This document shows positions 6,383-9,035 of a DNA stretch of 9,035 nucleotides, piece after piece (positions within the stretch are counted from its first letter, which is position 1; each line of letters starts with the position of its first letter). The notes under the pieces were generated by a model, which was not told where the DNA came from, made no database searches, and was given only the letters and a program-made list of their open reading frames with translations. The stretch is from contig WRIO01000025.1 of assembly GCA_009782695.1 (NCBI GenBank), forward strand, positions 1 to 9,035, given 5' to 3'. Source of the DNA: Candidatus Cloacimonadota bacterium (GTDB taxonomy: Bacteria; Cloacimonadota; Cloacimonadia; Cloacimonadales; WRIO01). Both the position numbers and the translations under genes were made by a program.

Positions 6383-7435
6383 ATGAAAAATAATGAAATT
6401 ACAATAAGAAGCAGTGCTGTGGAGTATTTGACATTTATATCGACAACAGGAGATGGCGGAATTAATGCTATCTATTCTGATGAAAACATTTGGCTATCAC
6501 AGAAAATGATGGCTGAACTATATAATGTAGAAACACATACTGTTAATTATCATCTTAAAAAGATTTTTACAGACAATGAACTTAACGAAAATTCAGTTAT
6601 TCGAAATTTTCGAATAACTGCCAATGACGATAAAGACTACAATACTAAGCATTATAACCTAAAAGCTATCATCGCGGTGGGGTATAAAATAAATTCCGAA
6701 AGAGCAGTTCAATTTAGAAAATGGGCTACAAATATTATTGAGGAATTCACCATCAAAGGCTGGGTGATGGACGCTGATCGCCTTAAAAATGGTGGTAGTA
6801 TCCTTACTGAAAAATATTTTGAAGAGCAACTCGAAAAAATAAGAGAAATTAGGCTATCAGAACGCAAGTTTTATCAAAAAGTAACGGACATTTATTCTAC
6901 TGCTCTTGATTATGATGTGACAGCTAAAACAACAAGAGAGTTTTTCAAAAAAGTCCAGAATAAGCTCCATTATGCTGTGCATGGAAATACCGCAGCAGAG
7001 ATTGTTTATCACAGAGCGGACGCAACAAAAGAAAAAATGGGTCTGACAACATGGAAAGATGCACCAAATGGAAAAATTCAAAAACACGATGTGACCGTAG
7101 CCAAAAACTATTTAACAGAAGACGAAATTTATAGTTTAAACCGTATAGTTTCTGCTTATTTGGATATAGCTGAAGATATGGCGAAAAGAAAAATACCAAT
7201 GACTATGGAAGACTGGGCAAAAAGGTTAGATATATTTATAGCAGCCACAGATAGAGGAATTTTACAAGACGCAGGCAAAATTACTGCAGAAATAGCTAAA
7301 CTACACGCAGAAACAGAATTTGAAAAATACAGAATAATCCAAGACAGACTTTTTCAAAGCGATTTTGACCGTTTTTTAGAATTGGAAAACTCCATAAAAA
7401 CACATAAGACGACTACTCAAAAAAGGAAAAAATAA
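6383..7435 (+). CDS. rhuM: RhuM-family protein (function not established)
   Basis: This 350-residue protein belongs to the RhuM family, named from a Salmonella pathogenicity island and often found inside restriction-modification loci; its biochemical role is unknown. The start is ATG 6383 with AGGA at 6372-6375, seven bases away. Residues 36-62 (IWLSQKMMAELYNVETHTVNYHLKKIF) look like a DNA-binding or recognition segment. The family core follows: NSVIRNFRIT (70-79), YNTKHYNLKAIIAVGYKINSERAVQFRKWA (86-115), FFKKVQNKLHYAVHGNTAAEIVYHRADA (187-214) and MGLTTWKDA (219-227). The C-terminus is charged and helical, ending in a lysine-rich tail (KRKK). Length is normal for the family. The stop TAA abuts the ATG of the methylase (TAAATG), so the two are almost surely co-transcribed. 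About 14 of 33 isoleucine codons are ATT, unlike mcrBC and the helicase. A perfect palindrome lies within codons 70-80. Confidence 0.88.
   Translation: MKNNEITIRSSAVEYLTFISTTGDGGINAIYSDENIWLSQKMMAELYNVETHTVNYHLKKIFTDNELNENSVIRNFRITANDDKDYNTKHYNLKAIIAVGYKINSERAVQFRKWATNIIEEFTIKGWVMDADRLKNGGSILTEKYFEEQLEKIREIRLSERKFYQKVTDIYSTALDYDVTAKTTREFFKKVQNKLHYAVHGNTAAEIVYHRADATKEKMGLTTWKDAPNGKIQKHDVTVAKNYLTEDEIYSLNRIVSAYLDIAEDMAKRKIPMTMEDWAKRLDIFIAATDRGILQDAGKITAEIAKLHAETEFEKYRIIQDRLFQSDFDRFLELENSIKTHKTTTQKRKK
6594..6620. repeat. Perfect 27-base palindrome inside rhuM
   Basis: The left arm CAGTTATTCGAAA (6594-6606) and right arm TTTCGAATAACTG (6608-6620) are exact reverse complements around a single T at 6607. 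The palindrome encodes residues of the conserved SVIRNFRITA stretch. As RNA it cannot close without opening a few central pairs, so a cruciform or a dimeric protein operator is more natural than a terminator. Confidence 0.9.
7423..7427 (+). promoter_or_regulatory. Ribosome binding site for the methyltransferase, inside the rhuM 3' end
   Basis: AAGGA lies eight bases before the ATG at 7436 and within the final lysine codons of rhuM. With the TAAATG junction it fixes the methylase start and indicates translational coupling. Confidence 0.65.
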
Positions 7436-9035
7436 ATGAACCTAAACACTACTATCGACGAGATATTTGAGAAGCTAAAGATCAAACTGATCAAGGTCAG
7501 TGATGACCTATATGTCCTAAACAATGAATCCTTTGACAAAAGCTTAGGGACAGACAAATACGAGGGACTACTGCTCCAAACTGTCTCTCTAGATTACACT
7601 CCAAAAAGAGCTGAAATAGCCAAAATCACCAGAGATATAAACAGAGAATACAAGACTGCACCTGTATTAGTCTTCTTCAAATATGACGATAAAATCTCTC
7701 TGGCTTTGACAGAAAGAATGGATTATAAACAGACATGGCGACCAGGCGAAAAAATAGGCAAAGTAATAATCCTGCGCGATATAGACATAAACAAACCACA
7801 CCCGGGACATAGGAAAATATTGGGGGGACTGGAAACAATAAAAAGCACCCATTTTGCAGAACTACACAGAGAATGGTTAGATGTTCTGGCAGTAGAAACA
7901 CTTAACGATAATTTCTACGAGAGATTATTCGATTGGTATCAGCTATGTTATGACGATATAAAAATAAATCTGAAGAAAGCTAGTGATGTTCTGAAAAAGG
8001 ATATTAACAACGAATTAAAGCCACAGGCTATTATCAGAGTCATCATTCGCCTGATGTTTATGTGGTTTATGAAAGAAAAAGGTCTAATCGATGAAAAACT
8101 ATTTGAAAAAAATATTATCGACGATTATTTAATTAAAGAAGACACATATTATAATGCTATTCTGCAAAATCTCTTTTTTGCTGTGCTCAATAAGAAAATT
8201 GACGAAAGGCGATTCCGAAAACATGACAGGAGTAAAGCTTTAGACCCCGAGGGAAATGATTATGGTATCCTTGATGTTTTCAGATTTGAGAGCTATTTTA
8301 AAGAAGATATGGCAGATAAGTTCTTAAAGCTGACTTCCTCTATTCCTTTTATCAATGGGGGATTGTTCACTTGTCATGATTACATTTTTACAGGAAAAGA
8401 TGCTGTTACTAATAATAAAAACAGTTCTAGTAACTACATTATTGACGGTTTTAGTGAGAGAGATAATTATAGAGCAATTATCAGCGATAGTGTTATTTTT
8501 AAATTAATCGATTTATTTAAAGATTTTGTCTTTACCATCGAGGAATCTACTCCTATGGAGCAGGATATAGCCCTTGACCCAGAACTATTGGGTTATGTGT
8601 TTGAAGAATTGATTGCTTATTATAATGTCGAAGACAAACAAAATGCTCGTAGAGCCTCCGGTAGTTTCTACACACCACGCCCTATTGTCGATTATATGTG
8701 CGCGGAGAGTTTAAAAGCTATAATAAAATTTAAACATCCCCTTTTAAAAAAAGAAATTGATAGCTTGATAGATGATAATGAGTTTAGCTTAAGCTTGAGC
8801 CAAAAAGCTGATATTGTACTGACCATCACTAAGCTTAAAATTCTTGACCCAGCTTGTGGGTCAGGTGCTTTTCCTGTGGGGATGTTTCATCTAGTAGTGA
8901 GAGTATTGGAAAAACTTCGAGATGGAAAAACAACCTTTGAGAATAAGATGGATGTCATCAAAGAATGTATTTATGGTGTAGATATGCAGAATATAGCAGT
9001 GGAAATAACAAAACTACGCTTTTTTATTTCTTTAT
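7436..9035 (+). CDS. Eco57I/PglX-like adenine-specific DNA methyltransferase (3' partial)
   Basis: This is probably an N6-adenine DNA methyltransferase of the large type IIG/PglX-like group. It starts at the ATG directly after the rhuM stop and stays open to the window edge, giving 533 residues. The N-terminal part (about 45-135) has TPKRAEIAKITRDIN, APVLVFFKYDDKISLALTER, and LRDIDINKPHPGH, a segment I associate with large Eco57I-type methylases. Motif X-like GSFYTPRPIVDYM is at 409-421, the SAM-binding motif I DPACGSGAF at 471-479, and YGVDMQNIAVEITKLRFFISL at 513-533. The catalytic NPPY-type motif and target recognition domain would lie beyond the edge. I see no clear PD-(D/E)xK nuclease motif in the visible part, so cutting may depend on the PLD-helicase. 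Codon use changes sharply near codon 180-190: no ATT among 17 isoleucines before, 20 of 37 after. BREX PglX is an alternative, but no other BREX gene is visible. Confidence 0.88.
   Translation, partial: MNLNTTIDEIFEKLKIKLIKVSDDLYVLNNESFDKSLGTDKYEGLLLQTVSLDYTPKRAEIAKITRDINREYKTAPVLVFFKYDDKISLALTERMDYKQTWRPGEKIGKVIILRDIDINKPHPGHRKILGGLETIKSTHFAELHREWLDVLAVETLNDNFYERLFDWYQLCYDDIKINLKKASDVLKKDINNELKPQAIIRVIIRLMFMWFMKEKGLIDEKLFEKNIIDDYLIKEDTYYNAILQNLFFAVLNKKIDERRFRKHDRSKALDPEGNDYGILDVFRFESYFKEDMADKFLKLTSSIPFINGGLFTCHDYIFTGKDAVTNNKNSSSNYIIDGFSERDNYRAIISDSVIFKLIDLFKDFVFTIEESTPMEQDIALDPELLGYVFEELIAYYNVEDKQNARRASGSFYTPRPIVDYMCAESLKAIIKFKHPLLKKEIDSLIDDNEFSLSLSQKADIVLTITKLKILDPACGSGAFPVGMFHLVVRVLEKLRDGKTTFENKMDVIKECIYGVDMQNIAVEITKLRFFISL

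Noticed and set aside
6857..7901. Minus-strand frames opposite rhuM and the methylase
   Set aside because: They are Phe/Leu/Tyr-rich products opposite conserved coding sequence, with no recognisable domain.
2353..9035. Calling the locus BREX or DISARM
   Set aside because: Only a PglX-like methylase and a PLD/helicase protein are seen; the other defining genes are absent from the window.
1..9035. CRISPR array, tRNA, rRNA or transposase
   Set aside because: No regularly spaced repeats, tRNA-like cloverleaf, rRNA segment or transposase/integrase motif was found on either strand.

Overview
The window is a densely packed piece of a bacterial DNA-restriction or defence island. Every convincing gene is on the + strand, and both ends are cut inside genes. 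The DNA is AT-rich. Clear Shine-Dalgarno sequences stand before several genes (best at 2337-2346), which fits a low-GC bacterium of Firmicutes/Clostridia type better than one that rarely uses such sites. This taxonomic reading is a weak inference; there is no rRNA or housekeeping gene to anchor it.

Layout: (1) 2-1165, the 3' part of a McrB-like GTPase with an EVE/PUA-like base-reading segment. (2) 1152-2117, its McrC partner, overlapping mcrB by 14 bases, with an apparently altered nuclease motif. (3) 2118-2352, a spacer with repeats. (4) 2353-5313, a 986-residue fusion of a phospholipase-D-type nuclease and an SNF2-like helicase. (5) 5314-5439, a spacer dominated by a nested hairpin. (6) 5440-6111, a 223-residue helical protein I do not recognise. 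(7) 6112-6382, a spacer with a second set of repeats. (8) 6383-7435, a RhuM-family protein. (9) 7436 to the right edge, the first 533 residues of an Eco57I/PglX-like adenine-specific DNA methyltransferase, starting on the base after the RhuM stop codon.

How the parts may work together: McrBC normally cuts DNA carrying modified cytosine. The methyltransferase plus the PLD-helicase look like the two halves of a separate modification-dependent system, in which the methylase marks self DNA and the helicase-nuclease attacks unmarked DNA. That pairing is inferred from domain content and neighbourhood. RhuM genes are known companions of restriction-modification loci, but their function is not settled.

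The most unusual signals are these. There are two codon styles: ATT is nearly absent among isoleucine codons in mcrB, mcrC, the helicase and the first ~189 codons of the methylase, but common in the unknown gene, rhuM and the rest of the methylase, with an abrupt switch inside the methylase gene near 7963-8005. A perfect 13+1+13 palindrome lies inside rhuM. Shared repeat modules in the spacers bracket the helicase and the unknown gene. The catalytic Lys of McrC appears replaced by Arg.
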